From the NCBI GenBank assembly GCA_016844545.1, contig JAENJC010000078.1, positions 1 through 16,668 on the forward strand: a stretch of DNA of 16,668 nucleotides, in the 5' to 3' direction. The position numbers were made by a program, and so were the translations under genes. Position 1 is the first letter of the stretch. Each line of letters starts with the position of its first letter. Shown one piece after another: positions 5,764 through 13,026 of the stretch. The DNA is from Deltaproteobacteria bacterium (GTDB lineage Bacteria > Desulfobacterota > JAENJC01). The notes below the pieces were generated by a model, which saw nothing but the letters and a program-made list of their open reading frames with translations, made no database searches and had not been told where the DNA came from.

Positions 5764-6822
5764 ATGAAGAAGATACTATTAACCTTTGCTCTGGCAATAG
5801 CCATGAGCGTACCAGCATTTGCTGCTACCACCATCACCGCAGATTGGGAAGCCGTACAAAGTGGAGCTGCTCAGTATGTAGGAACACAGGATGCCACAGT
5901 AGCTGTAGGTGACTCAGCAAACGGTCTTTTGTATTCAAGACACAACCTTTCATCGTATGGCGAGCACTATCAGGCAACAACATCAGTAGAGGGAACTTCT
6001 ACAGCAACTGGCATTACCCCGCTCAGCGTCATCACAACAGAGGTATGCGTATTCTGTCATACGCCTCACTTTGGCAGAGTAGATACAGCTCCTTTGTGGA
6101 ACAGGGGTTCTTCAGCAACAGGTTATGTTGCTTACGGGACAACCGTTGGCGGAACAGCCATCACCAGCGTTGGCGGTTCAAGCCTTGCATGTCTTTCATG
6201 TCATGACGGCGTAACAACGCTCGACAATATCATCAACAAGCCAGGCAAAGGCTCCAGGACAAACGGAACAGGCGCAGACCTCGGCTGGGTATTCGGTGAG
6301 ATCGGAACAGGCGATACAATCGGCGATACAACAGCAGGTGGTTCTACTATAGGAGGCGCTACAAAGGGCGCAAGCAGGCTCAACATCGGTGCTAACAATG
6401 CTGGTTCAAGGAATGTCGCAGCAGTTGACCTTTCAAACGACCACCCGATTAACGTTACATACAATGCAGGCACTGTTGCATCACTCAGGCCTACAGCTAC
6501 TACGATAAGCTCACTTGTGATGGATAATGCAAGGACCAATGCTTCTGATCCAGGCTCTACATTTGGGCGCAGCGACAACCTCTGGGCTTCAAGGGGCTTT
6601 ATCAGCAACTCAGTAACAATTGCCGATGTACTCAGGGATACCGGCAAGGTGCAGTGCGCATCATGTCACGACCCGCATTACAAGAACCAGACCAACTCTG
6701 ACCCAGCAGTTGTAGCAAATTCTGGTGGAGTTATTACCAGCGTAGAGAATGACGGTCTGTTCTTAAGAAGGGTTGGCGGTAACTCCAACTCTGGTGTTTG
6801 CAGAACCTGTCATAACAAGTAA
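5764..6822 (+). CDS. Secreted tetraheme cytochrome, OmcE/OmcS-like
   Basis: The 352-residue protein has a clear signal peptide (cleavage after VPAFA, residue 20) and four haem sites: CVFCH 95-99, CLSCH 143-147, CASCH 298-302 and CRTCH 346-350. Free histidines at 60, 68, 102, 227 and 305 (SRH, EHY, TPH, DHP, DPH) can complete bis-His coordination. The low-complexity Gly/Ser/Thr/Ala/Asn-rich body, the CHDPH-Y/K site, the DHP motif and the haem site next to the C-terminus resemble extracellular cytochromes of the OmcE/OmcS group, some of which polymerise into filaments. Assignment to that group is by pattern only. GAGGAGG sits about six bases before the ATG, and a strong promoter precedes it. 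It is followed after 81 bases by a 5-haem paralogue, with a strong terminator between. Confidence 0.88.
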   Translation: MKKILLTFALAIAMSVPAFAATTITADWEAVQSGAAQYVGTQDATVAVGDSANGLLYSRHNLSSYGEHYQATTSVEGTSTATGITPLSVITTEVCVFCHTPHFGRVDTAPLWNRGSSATGYVAYGTTVGGTAITSVGGSSLACLSCHDGVTTLDNIINKPGKGSRTNGTGADLGWVFGEIGTGDTIGDTTAGGSTIGGATKGASRLNIGANNAGSRNVAAVDLSNDHPINVTYNAGTVASLRPTATTISSLVMDNARTNASDPGSTFGRSDNLWASRGFISNSVTIADVLRDTGKVQCASCHDPHYKNQTNSDPAVVANSGGVITSVENDGLFLRRVGGNSNSGVCRTCHNK

Positions 6823-6851
6823 GAGATTTAAGAGGTAATAAGCAAGAAAAG

Positions 6852-6889
6852 GGGCGGGCGGGATATATCCGCCCGCCCTTTTATTTTTT
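6852..6889 (+). terminator. Strong intrinsic terminator between the two cytochromes
   Basis: GGGCGGGCGG (6852-6861) pairs perfectly with CCGCCCGCCC (6869-6878) around a 7-base loop, followed by TTTTATTTTTT (6879-6889). It ends just before the AGGAG site of the second cytochrome. I see no separate promoter in the remaining 15 bases, so the second gene must rely on read-through. Confidence 0.92.
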
Positions 6890-6903
6890 CAGGAGATGAC
6901 AAA

Positions 6904-8025
6904 ATGAAAACAGACCGCAATTTTGTATCTTTCAGGGTAGCAAGCTGGCTTCTGTTGTTGACACTCATTCTATGTGCATCACCTTCCTTTGCGGCAACAA
7001 CAATTACCGATTGGGCTACTGCACAGACCGGCTATCCTGGTTCAACAGCAGGCAATGCAGGAGATGCGGCAGGAGGGATTGTCTGGTCACGGCATAATCT
7101 GTCATCGTATGGAGAGTATTTACAGACATATAAGAAGGACTGTGTGATTATTGCCAGTGTAGAATACTGTTCTGCACCCTTGGTGGCTACAACAGAGATA
7201 TGCGTATTCTGCCATACACCGCATTTTGGCAAGATAGATACTGCCCCCCTATGGAACAGGGGCTCCTCTGCGCTGGCATATGTTGCATACGGCGACACCG
7301 TTGGCGGAACAGCCATCACCACCGTTGGCGGTTCAAGCCTTGCATGTCTTTCATGCCATGACGGTGTTACAACATTTGACAATCTGATTAACAAACCAGG
7401 CAAAGGCAGCAGGACAGACGGGACAGGAGCTGACCAGGGGTGGTGGATCCAGATGGCTTCAGGAGCGACGCCTACGCCGTTGCCAAAAGACCACTTCAGC
7501 ACATCAGCTTGCGGCACCTGCCACCCGCAGGAGGAATCAGACAGGCTCAATATTGGTCTCGGCGGTAGTTTTAGCTATGCCACAAAGACAGTTGACCTTT
7601 CTAACGACCACCCGATAAATGTTACATACAACGGCGGAACTGTTGCATCACTCAGACCTACATCTACTGTTATAAGCTCCCTTACGATGGACAATGCAAG
7701 GTCTAATGCCGGTGATCCTGGAAACACATTTGGGCGCAGCGACAACCTCTGGGCTTCAAAGGGTTTTATCAGCAACACAGCAACGATAGCTGATATCTTA
7801 AGGGACGGCGGCAAGGTCCAGTGTACATCCTGCCACGACCCGCACTACAAGAACCAGACAAATAATGACCCGACAGTGGTAAACAGCTACGACAGGACAG
7901 GTTTCGGAGTAGACTGGCAATATGATGTAACAAGTCAGTTTGATGGGTTAATTGACGGGCTCTTCCTAAGAAGGGTCGGAGGAAATTCCAACTCTGGTGT
8001 TTGCAGGACATGCCACGCAAAGTAA
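6904..8025 (+). CDS. Secreted pentaheme cytochrome, paralogue of the tetraheme
   Basis: The 373-residue protein has a signal peptide ending in SPSFA (residue 30) and five haem sites: CVFCH 100-104, CLSCH 148-152, CGTCH 203-207, CTSCH 307-311 and CRTCH 367-371. The mature protein has exactly five free histidines (64, 107, 197, 236, 314), enough for bis-His ligation of every haem. Long blocks are nearly identical to the upstream paralogue (for instance around SSLACLSCHDGVTT and LRRVGGNSNSGVCRTCH), so this is a tandem duplication. The extra haem and its histidine lie in a segment (about 182-212) that in the tetraheme is a haem-free Gly/Thr-rich stretch. Two additional cysteines (80 and 89) outside haem motifs are absent from the paralogue and may form a disulfide. 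AGGAG precedes the ATG by eight bases. Likely role: extracellular electron transfer, expressed below the first copy. Confidence 0.88.
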   Translation: MKTDRNFVSFRVASWLLLLTLILCASPSFAATTITDWATAQTGYPGSTAGNAGDAAGGIVWSRHNLSSYGEYLQTYKKDCVIIASVEYCSAPLVATTEICVFCHTPHFGKIDTAPLWNRGSSALAYVAYGDTVGGTAITTVGGSSLACLSCHDGVTTFDNLINKPGKGSRTDGTGADQGWWIQMASGATPTPLPKDHFSTSACGTCHPQEESDRLNIGLGGSFSYATKTVDLSNDHPINVTYNGGTVASLRPTSTVISSLTMDNARSNAGDPGNTFGRSDNLWASKGFISNTATIADILRDGGKVQCTSCHDPHYKNQTNNDPTVVNSYDRTGFGVDWQYDVTSQFDGLIDGLFLRRVGGNSNSGVCRTCHAK

Positions 8026-8048
8026 GAAGTTAAGAAATTAAGAAGAGA

Positions 8049-8078
8049 GGCGGGTGAGCAATCACCCGCCTTTTTTTT
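8049..8078 (+). terminator. Intrinsic terminator after the pentaheme gene
   Basis: GGCGGGTG (8049-8056) pairs with CACCCGCC (8063-8070) around a 6-base loop, followed by eight T residues. It lies between convergent genes and overlaps the stop codon of the minus-strand gene by one base; it can also hinder minus-strand read-through. Confidence 0.92.
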
Positions 8079-9232
8079 CATTTTATTTCCATCTCTTGCT
8101 TGAGCTCCTTGACGTAAAGGGCAGCCTCCTGGTTGGAGGGGTCTATCTCTAAGACCTTCCCGAAGGCCTTAGAGGCCTGGCTGGTCCTGAAGCTATACCT
8201 GTTGTAGCTCTTTCCGATATTCAGATAGAAATCCTTCACGTCATCCCCTTCGATATTTACAGGCGGTGCGATATCTTCCGTAATTGCAATTATCTCGCGC
8301 ACCCTGTCGGCGCCGCTCACCTCCATATAAAGATTCTTAGGAAGAGAAAACTCAAGGATCGGCCTTTCGTCAGTGTTTAGCCGGGCATCTCCAATGTATT
8401 TCCTCAAGTCTCTATTGCCTGCAAGGAATAGTGAAAATATGTCATAAGGGTTATTAATATCAATCCTTGCAAGTCCCCAGCCTGTCTTCGGATCAGCAAA
8501 GATGCTGTTAAGCCTCTGCATATCAAAGCTGTGTGGTTTTACTGAGCCGATTATAACAAGGTCGAGAGCTGACCTGTAATGAAACCATGCGCTGATATGC
8601 GGAAAGGCTGCTGCAAAGGAGTTTAGCCCTACCTTGAAGTCATCGGCAGTGCCTTTATAGTTGGAAAACCAGACCGCAACTATCCCGCCGTCTTTCAGTC
8701 TGCTTTTGACCTCCATAAAATAGTCATAGGTAAAGAGGTTGGATACGCCCGATATCCACGGGTCAGATACGCCGGATATGATGACGTCGTATTTTTTTGA
8801 GGCAGTGGAAAGAAAGCTCCTGCCGTCTGTCAGGTGGAGCCTGACCCTCGGGTCATCAAGGGCGTTGCTGTTCGACTTGGAGAAGAAGCGCGCTGCATCC
8901 ACCACTCCTGATTCGAGTTCCACAACATCAATGCCATTAATCGGATACTGCTCCATTGCGCCTAATGTTATCCCTGACCCAAGCCCGATAAGGAGGGCCT
9001 CTTCCGGCTCACCGTTATGAAGCATCATCGGAAGATGTCCGAGAATAGACCAGCTCCATGACGGCCTGCCTGACTCAGAGCGGGCCTCCTGCTTCCCGTT
9101 CGACTGGTATGAAATGACCTCGAGGTTCGGCCCTGAGCCGCGGACAGTTATAATGGCATTGAGCCCCTCCTTGTAGTAAAGAAGTCGTTCATTTAAGCTC
9201 CAGTCCTTAAAGGAGCGGTCCTTTGTATCCAT
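8078..9232 (-). CDS. Spermidine-synthase-like domain with C-terminal TPR (3' part of a split fusion gene)
   Basis: This part encodes an aminopropyltransferase-like Rossmann domain: RLLYYKEG at the start, the nucleotide-binding loop LLIGLGSGITLG, the acidic VELE strand end, and YDVIISGVSDPW at the catalytic region. A TPR-like helix pair (YLNIGKSYNRYS to EIDPSNQEAALY) closes it. In the known fusion family an MFS-like membrane half precedes this domain in one polypeptide; here that half lies just upstream in another frame. The open frame extends back to 9373, but the first 47 residues are a shadow of the membrane half. ATG 9232 is the first plausible independent start, yet it lacks a ribosome binding site. 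I think a one-base deletion (or sequencing error) near 9195-9260 split the gene. The substrate of such fusions is unknown, and polyamine synthesis should not be assumed. Confidence 0.75.
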   Translation of the reverse strand: MDTKDRSFKDWSLNERLLYYKEGLNAIITVRGSGPNLEVISYQSNGKQEARSESGRPSWSWSILGHLPMMLHNGEPEEALLIGLGSGITLGAMEQYPINGIDVVELESGVVDAARFFSKSNSNALDDPRVRLHLTDGRSFLSTASKKYDVIISGVSDPWISGVSNLFTYDYFMEVKSRLKDGGIVAVWFSNYKGTADDFKVGLNSFAAAFPHISAWFHYRSALDLVIIGSVKPHSFDMQRLNSIFADPKTGWGLARIDINNPYDIFSLFLAGNRDLRKYIGDARLNTDERPILEFSLPKNLYMEVSGADRVREIIAITEDIAPPVNIEGDDVKDFYLNIGKSYNRYSFRTSQASKAFGKVLEIDPSNQEAALYVKELKQEMEIK

Positions 9233-10647
9233 ATCGTACTCATCATTGTCATGGCCATCTTCTCCCACGGCGGGAGCATGATGGTTACGACTGCAAAACC
9301 AGCGACAAATAATGCCGAGCAGACCAATTTTAAGGCCCTTGTGGTCCCGCTTATGAACAGGAGGGCGAGGCATATTAAGATGTTGAGCCCGGCTATCAGC
9401 ACAACTCCGTTCTGGACGCCGATCATAGGTATTATAAGGAACCCTGCCGCAGCGGAACCGAATATAGAGCCTGCTGTGTTGAAAAAATAGATGTCTCCTA
9501 CTTTTTTCCCGATGCTTTGCGTGGCGCCGCGGGAGTATATCCTGTTTACAAGAGGGAAGATGGCGCCCATGGAAAGGGTCGGCACAATCATCAGCGAGGA
9601 AGCCAGGAGGAACTCAACGAGGAGAAAGAGCCAGAACCTGTCAGCGAACAGCTCCCTGAGGTTGAAAAAAATAAATGGAAGCTCCCTGTATAGAAAGATC
9701 GAGGCGATCGCAAAAAAACCTATTACAGCCTCAAGAATTGAGAACCAGAGAACAGGCCTTTTAAGCCTGTCGACAAATGGGGCAAAGGCTATTGAACCAA
9801 GCCCTATGCCGGCGAGGAATGTAGCGAGCATTATTGTAAAGGCATACACTGTAGACCCCAATACAAGAGAGAGCACCCGCGTCCATAAAACCTCGTATGC
9901 GAGACTGCAAAAGCCGGATATGGTGAAGGCGGAAATAAGTATAAGGTTTAATCTCCGCAGACTTCCAATCCCTTCAAACGGAAGAGGGGCAGGAACCTCA
10001 ACCTCCTCACGCAGTTGGACGGCGGCAGGCCCTTTGCTAAATAGAGTGAACAGGATTATGCCGACAAATATGTCTATTATTCCCGCAAGATAGACAGTAG
10101 CGTTTATGCCTATGTAGTAGATAGCGAAGAGCCCGGTCGCGAGGCAGCCTGTTACGGCCCCAAGGGTGTTGACGGCGTATGGAACAGCGGTATGGTATCC
10201 GATCCTACCCGGGAAGGACGCAAGATATTTTACAAGCGCAGGCAGCGTGCCGCCCATAAGGGTAGTAGGTATTATAAGGACAATGAAGGCTGTGATGAAG
10301 TGGACCGGCTCGAACCATGCCCTGTAAACGCCGTCTCCGGTAGCCGGAGCGAGAGACAGGTATATTTCACGGGCGGTGGAGAATATAAGGGGGGAGAGGA
10401 GGCAATACAGTCCGAGGATTATCTCTATCGCTGCATAGACCCTGAGCGGAGAACCGTACCTGTCAACGACCCTCCCGAAAATAATGGAGCCGAGGGCAAG
10501 CCCTGCCATGAATATGCTCAGGACTGTAGTTATCGCAAACTGGGTGGAGCCGAATGACAATATGAGAAGGCGGATCCAGATAAGCTCATAAGCGAGTCCT
10601 GTAAGGCCGGTTATGAAAAAGATGCTTAGTATGAGGTAATTCTTCAT
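9193..10647 (-). CDS. MFS-like membrane half of a fused MFS/spermidine-synthase protein
   Basis: This 484-residue, very hydrophobic protein has about a dozen membrane segments and an internal duplication: GLAYELIWIRLL (17-28) with GST, and SLAYEVLWTRVL (248-259) with GST. These are the signature of the membrane half of MFS/spermidine-synthase fusions. The family-like part ends at PPWEKMAM; the last 15 or so residues are out-of-frame sequence up to a premature stop. The synthase domain follows directly in the -1 frame, so the two halves were one gene of about 850 residues. It is the last gene of a minus-strand run that starts with the prolyl isomerase and begins only 10 bases after the SUMF1 lipoprotein stop. 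Its link with cytochrome assembly is by position only. Confidence 0.8.
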   Translation of the reverse strand: MKNYLILSIFFITGLTGLAYELIWIRLLILSFGSTQFAITTVLSIFMAGLALGSIIFGRVVDRYGSPLRVYAAIEIILGLYCLLSPLIFSTAREIYLSLAPATGDGVYRAWFEPVHFITAFIVLIIPTTLMGGTLPALVKYLASFPGRIGYHTAVPYAVNTLGAVTGCLATGLFAIYYIGINATVYLAGIIDIFVGIILFTLFSKGPAAVQLREEVEVPAPLPFEGIGSLRRLNLILISAFTISGFCSLAYEVLWTRVLSLVLGSTVYAFTIMLATFLAGIGLGSIAFAPFVDRLKRPVLWFSILEAVIGFFAIASIFLYRELPFIFFNLRELFADRFWLFLLVEFLLASSLMIVPTLSMGAIFPLVNRIYSRGATQSIGKKVGDIYFFNTAGSIFGSAAAGFLIIPMIGVQNGVVLIAGLNILICLALLFISGTTRALKLVCSALFVAGFAVVTIMLPPWEKMAMTMMSTIWIQRTAPLRTGA

Positions 10648-10657
10648 TCAGATGCTT

Positions 10658-11452
10658 CTACTTCGCACATCTGAATCCCAGATCATTAAATCTTCCGTCA
10701 GGCGGGGCTGTGTTTCTGAAGGATGTCCTTACATATACCTGAAGGCTGTAATGCCCCATTCCGCCCCATCCTCCTCCCCTTACAACCTTGCGCACTTCGC
10801 CATAGTCCTTGTCGTTAAAATCATTGCCTGGATAGGGTTTATACCAGTCCTCTACCCATTCCTGGACATTTCCCGCCATATCATAGACGCCGTAAGGGCT
10901 TTTACCGTCTTCAAGGGTGCCTACAGGCAAAAGTCCGTTGTACGCGCCGAGCGCATTTGTCTTTTTAATATCAAATTCATTGCCCCATGGAAACCGCCTG
11001 CCGTCAACCCCTCTTGCAGCCTTTTCCCACTCAGCCTCTGAAGGGAGTCTTCTCCCCTTCCATTCGCAATATGCCTTTGCCTCGTTCCAGTCAACCATTA
11101 CTACAGGGTTTTTATCTGTGTTTGGCGGATAAATACCATTCTGCCAGTAATCAGGCTGCCTGTGGTTTGTGGCCTTTACAAACTCCAAATACCCGGCATT
11201 GGTTACCTCATATCTGTCAATATAAAAGGCCTTCAGATTTACCTTACTCTCCGGCCTTTCATTTGCATACCACGGCCTGTTATCTCCGTACTGGAGTGCC
11301 TTTGCCTCTGTATCAACCTCATTGCTGCCCATTTTAAACTCGCCAGCCGGGACAAGAACCATGTCTTCCGGGGATTTTGCACAGTTGCCAAGAAGCAAGA
11401 GGCAGGCGATGAGAGATGTGAGAAGCGTGATGTTAGAAATATTACGGATCAT
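10658..11452 (-). CDS. SUMF1/FGE-fold lipoprotein without catalytic cysteines
   Basis: After a hydrophobic N-terminus with a lipobox-like LLLGNC (Cys24; Asn before the Cys is unusual), residues 30-264 form a complete SUMF1 domain: MVLVPAGEFKMGS, YIDRYEVTN, RLPSEAEWEKAARG, FPWGN, YGVYDMAGNVQEW, VVRGGGW and final GFRCA. The family includes formylglycine-generating enzyme, but the cysteine pair used by that enzyme after the R-G-G segment is absent. This copy is therefore more likely a structural or ligand-binding member than an FGE. A GGAGGG site lies nine bases before the ATG. It follows the haem-containing SUMF1 protein and is clearly its paralogue. It is probably an envelope-anchored accessory factor of the cytochrome locus; its exact role is unknown. 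Confidence 0.85.
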   Translation of the reverse strand: MIRNISNITLLTSLIACLLLLGNCAKSPEDMVLVPAGEFKMGSNEVDTEAKALQYGDNRPWYANERPESKVNLKAFYIDRYEVTNAGYLEFVKATNHRQPDYWQNGIYPPNTDKNPVVMVDWNEAKAYCEWKGRRLPSEAEWEKAARGVDGRRFPWGNEFDIKKTNALGAYNGLLPVGTLEDGKSPYGVYDMAGNVQEWVEDWYKPYPGNDFNDKDYGEVRKVVRGGGWGGMGHYSLQVYVRTSFRNTAPPDGRFNDLGFRCAK

Positions 11453-11532
11453 CTAAGATGTCCCTCCATTACAATAGCCATATTTATCGGTGGGCAATGG
11501 CCACCCAACTCCTGAGCCTAATTCCACATCAC

Positions 11533-12504
11533 TCATTTGGCGCATCTAAACCCGAAATTGTTGTTGCGGGTATTGGGATTGAAGAATATGCGGTTGTATG
11601 TTGGAGCGCTTATGCCGCATCTGTAGTATGTGCAGTCATACCAGGACCCGCCTCTAACAACCCTGTATATCTCTCCATAATTTTCATCAGGATGGGTATT
11701 CCCCGGATATGGCAAAAACCAGTCTGCGGTCCATTCCCATACGTTTCCAGCCATGTCATAAATGCCATAAGGGCTTTTGCCGTTTTCAAAGCTTCCGACA
11801 GGCATTGTATCCTCTTTGCCAAGCTGAGGTGTGTTTGCGTTTTCCCTTCTGAACTTGTCTCCCCAGGGAAATGCCCTTTTATCTGTCCCTCTTGCCGCCT
11901 TTTCCCACTCTGCCTCTGTTGGAAGCCTTTTTCCCGTCCATCTGCAATAGGCATCAGCATCAAACCAGTTTACATAAACTACAGGATGACTTTCCCTTCC
12001 GGGCGGTATTTTGCTGTTTTCCCAGTGGTCTGGTGGTTTGTACCCTGCTGAATCCACGAATGTCTTATATTTTTTATTTGTAACCTCGTATTTGTCGATA
12101 TAAAAGGCGTCTACACTTTTTATGTGCTCCGGCCCGCTCTTTGGCCACCAGTCATTTGAGCCCATTGTGAATTCACCGGCAGGGACTAAAACCATGTCTT
12201 TGCGTTCGCTCTCCATCCCTGAGTTGCTGCTTCCAGATTTTTGCCTCTTCTCCACTGTTTCCTGTTTCGAGTGCATTGCTTCCGTTTTATATCTGGAGTC
12301 TATTTCTGTGTATCTGTCGCTGAAAACAGGGTCATGACACTCCCCGCAGGTATACCCCCTCGTGTAATCAATCGAGTATTTCCTGTCAGGGGTATGGCAG
12401 TCCATGCATTTGGGCTCGCCCGTAACGGGGTGGTAATCGTTTGGAGAGGCATAGGTCAAGCCTGCTGTGAGTGAAAATATAAAAATTAAAGAAAAAGCCT
12501 TCAT
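11533..12504 (-). CDS. Dihaem cytochrome c fused to a SUMF1/FGE-fold domain
   Basis: The 323-residue protein has a signal peptide (cleavage near residue 19), a short N-terminal dihaem module (CMDCH 33-37, CGECH 53-57) with few free histidines nearby (His25, His78), a hydrophilic linker (60-102), then a full SUMF1 domain (MVLVPAGEFTMGS, YIDKYEVTN, RLPTEAEWEKAARG, YGIYDMAGNVWEW, VVRGGSW, GFRCA). The domain carries two cysteines five residues apart (291 and 296) right after RGGSW; formylglycine-generating enzymes have a five-residue-spaced cysteine pair at about this place, but here it is shifted by one residue and may be chance. The haem-plus-SUMF1 fusion is unusual. The gene lies between a monohaem cytochrome and the SUMF1 lipoprotein. 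Ribosome binding is weak (GGGGAG about 15 bases upstream, from the repeat hairpin). Confidence 0.85.
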   Translation of the reverse strand: MKAFSLIFIFSLTAGLTYASPNDYHPVTGEPKCMDCHTPDRKYSIDYTRGYTCGECHDPVFSDRYTEIDSRYKTEAMHSKQETVEKRQKSGSSNSGMESERKDMVLVPAGEFTMGSNDWWPKSGPEHIKSVDAFYIDKYEVTNKKYKTFVDSAGYKPPDHWENSKIPPGRESHPVVYVNWFDADAYCRWTGKRLPTEAEWEKAARGTDKRAFPWGDKFRRENANTPQLGKEDTMPVGSFENGKSPYGIYDMAGNVWEWTADWFLPYPGNTHPDENYGEIYRVVRGGSWYDCTYYRCGISAPTYNRIFFNPNTRNNNFGFRCAK

Positions 12505-12521
12505 GATAATGATAAAAATCT

Positions 12522-12549
12522 CCCCTGACCCCTCTTTGCCAAAGAGGGG
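12522..12549. repeat. GC-rich hairpin repeat between cytochrome and SUMF1 fusion genes
   Basis: CCCCTCTTT (12529-12537) and AAAGAGGGG (12541-12549) form a perfect 9-bp stem with a 3-base loop; the adjoining CCCCTGA on one side continues the pattern. It resembles the terminator-like palindrome at 2257-2317. In the minus-strand transcript it separates two genes and is followed by GGGGAGATTTTTATC, so it may weakly terminate or shape the next ribosome binding site. Confidence 0.6.
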
Positions 12550-12561
12550 AAATTAGCCCAC

Positions 12562-13026
12562 TTACTTCTTGCCTCTTGAAAGCTCCCTGACGTAAGCTAA
12601 CACATCCCATATCTCTTCTTCGCTTAATATATCCTTCCACCTCGGCATTGCCATCTCCTCGCTGCCAATATCCCTCTTTATCCCTTCAGAAATCGACTCA
12701 AAAAGCTCTTCATCAGATTTTGCCATCTTCTTTTTATCTCCGACAAAATCGGCTGGATGGGGAGTTACTGCGATAGCAATGGCGCCATCCCCCCTGCCTT
12801 CTCTGCCATGGCAGTAGAAACAGTATTTATCATATACAGCCTTCCCCTTTTCAGGGTCGCCCTGTTTAGCTTTGGCCTTAACCTTTTCTTCGGATGTCTT
12901 TACCTCTGCACTTTTCAGAAGCGCTGGGTCGCTGTTATTTTGGCTGCATGAAGATACTAAAAAAAGGAGCAGTAAAAGGCATGCAGATTTATTTGCGATT
13001 TCCTTAATGTTTCTTATCTTTATCAT
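12562..13026 (-). CDS. Monohaem cytochrome c lipoprotein
   Basis: The 154-residue protein has a lipoprotein signal (LFLVSSC, Cys27), a charged linker, and a class I cytochrome c domain with CFYCH at 69-73. Met125 or Met127 in EEMAMPRW is the probable sixth ligand, followed by the typical C-terminal helix (EEIWDVLAYVREL). It should be tethered to a membrane and pass electrons in the periplasm. Its start overlaps the end of the prolyl isomerase gene by 23 bases, which indicates translational coupling and a shared transcript. It is followed by the dihaem-SUMF1 fusion after a hairpin repeat. It may donate electrons to or receive them from that protein, but this is inference. Confidence 0.9.
   Translation of the reverse strand: MIKIRNIKEIANKSACLLLLLFLVSSCSQNNSDPALLKSAEVKTSEEKVKAKAKQGDPEKGKAVYDKYCFYCHGREGRGDGAIAIAVTPHPADFVGDKKKMAKSDEELFESISEGIKRDIGSEEMAMPRWKDILSEEEIWDVLAYVRELSRGKK

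Noticed and set aside
6201..7814. Minus-strand frames opposite the two cytochromes
   Set aside because: The frames are open in both paralogues because the DNA is conserved, but the plus-strand haem motifs and signal peptides explain the region.
6852..8078. Cytochrome terminators as direct ANTAR targets
   Set aside because: ANTAR targets are paired hairpins with hexaloops having A at position 1 and G at position 4. These are single hairpins whose loops (7 bases, or AGCAAT) do not fit.
9251..10557. Plus-strand frames opposite the MFS/spermidine-synthase gene
   Set aside because: They mirror a hydrophobic gene with clear family motifs on the other strand and show no domains themselves.
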